Below the pieces are notes generated by a model. That model searched no databases, was not told the origin of the DNA, and saw only the letters and a list, made by a program, of their open reading frames with translations. The translations under genes and the position numbers were made by a program. This document shows, one piece after another, positions 63,286-64,000 of a stretch of DNA of 64,000 nucleotides. Position 1 is the first letter of the stretch; each line of letters opens with the position of its first letter. Origin of the DNA: Liolophura sinensis (taxonomy: Eukaryota > Mollusca > Polyplacophora > Chitonida > Chitonidae); contig NC_088295.1 of the NCBI RefSeq assembly GCF_032854445.1, forward strand, positions 22,679,385 to 22,743,384, given 5' to 3'.

Positions 63286-63726
63286 GACTTTCAGTCTACG
63301 CATTAACTTTGCTTGAATCTCAAGATACATGTACTTGAGCTTGACTTCCAAGATAGACTCATCTGTGCTTGACACTGAAGACAAATTTATTTTGACTGAA
63401 TGTCACGAAAAGTAATGTGGAAATGTTGCCATATTCAATTGTATGTGCTTAACGTGTAACTTGTTTGCATCATTGATTTTATCAAGGATATGCCAGCTTC
63501 ATTGTTGTAAGTTTTCAGAGGTTGTAAAGATGAGTATGTAATTAGATAACACACCTTCATATTTAATCCTAACTTTGCGAGGACAGTTTTTTGAGATAGC
63601 ACCTGGGTTATATTTACCATTTTAGTCGGTTGGTATGTTTAATTTATTGTGATGTTACCTTTTATTATATGTTTTAGGAGTGTTGATGGTTACTAATATG
63701 AGTAGTCTGATTTTACTAAACATGTT

Positions 63727-63732
63727 AATAAA
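63727..63732 (+). terminator. Distal poly(A) signal for NUDCD3
   Basis: AATAAA about 1.2 kb after the stop codon. It is the clearest canonical hexamer on the plus strand in the downstream region, so the 3' UTR is probably long. Confidence 0.5.
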
Positions 63733-64000
63733 GCATTTTTACCTTTGATGAGTTTGATTTTTTAAAAAGTGTTGTTTTGAAGATGCAAATTATAAGATGA
63801 CAACACATTTTTGGTGGGCAAAGGTTTTAAAGACTGATTTACTATCTTAAAACTTTAGTGTTGTGACAGGATGGTGGAATATTAGCTGTGTGTTGAAAAC
63901 TTGGCAAAATGTGTAGTCCAAATGAGAACCAAATCAACCAGGCGTCTCTGTACATGTCAACACTGTACTATGTGGTGACAGTACCCGCAGCTATGCTGAC
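63733..64000. other. Downstream flank, nothing recognised
   Basis: AT-rich sequence to the window end with no exon or repeat I can support. Confidence 0.5.

Overview
This window is animal (metazoan) nuclear DNA. It is AT-rich and holds six protein genes broken into many short exons with GT-AG introns, large non-coding stretches and many interspersed repeats. The commonest repeat is a tRNA-derived SINE of about 240-260 bp with an AAATAAATA-type tail. From memory, I associate it with mollusc genomes, especially bivalves. A mollusc is therefore my best guess, and another lophotrochozoan cannot be excluded. I assembled exons by joining homologous segments across consensus splice sites and checking the phase of every junction. 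Each of the six models gives one uninterrupted frame of the length expected for its family.

Layout: 1-6.6 kb is intergenic, with a 44-46 bp tandem array, a possible MITE and a SINE/repeat composite. 6.7-12.3 kb (minus) is a sigma-class glutathione S-transferase with 5 coding exons. 12.4-18.6 kb is intergenic, with SINEs and a 23-bp-arm palindrome. 18.7-32.8 kb (plus) is ELAC2, the long-form tRNase Z, with 21 exons and 815 aa. 33.5-43.9 kb (minus) is IFT70/TTC30 with 16 exons and 647 aa. 44.2-48.8 kb (plus) is IFT27/RABL4 with 7 exons and 187 aa. 49.1-54.6 kb (minus) is RPUSD1, a pseudouridine synthase with 4 coding exons and 280 aa. 56.8-62.5 kb (plus) is NUDCD3 with 8 exons and 347 aa, followed by a 3' UTR of about 1.2 kb.

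The genes form tight pairs. IFT70 and IFT27 both encode subunits of intraflagellar transport complex B. They are head to head with only 318 bp between start codons, so a shared ciliary promoter is likely. ELAC2/IFT70 and IFT27/RPUSD1 are tail to tail; in the second pair the poly(A) signals are about 60 bp apart. NUDCD3, whose family stabilises dynein intermediate chain, lies about 8 kb from the IFT pair.

The most unusual structure is a set of minisatellites built from splice junctions. ELAC2 intron 15 holds ten 57-87 bp units made from exon 16 plus its acceptor. NUDCD3 intron 5 holds a 75-bp array made from the end of exon 5 plus its donor. ELAC2 intron 18 holds about 20 short units ending in an acceptor-like sequence and running into the real acceptor of exon 19. 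RPUSD1 intron 3 holds a 57-bp array repeating a donor-like sequence on the coding strand. Where measured, the unit lengths (87, 57, 81, 75, 57) are multiples of three. Three of the six genes therefore carry repeated candidate splice sites beside authentic exons.
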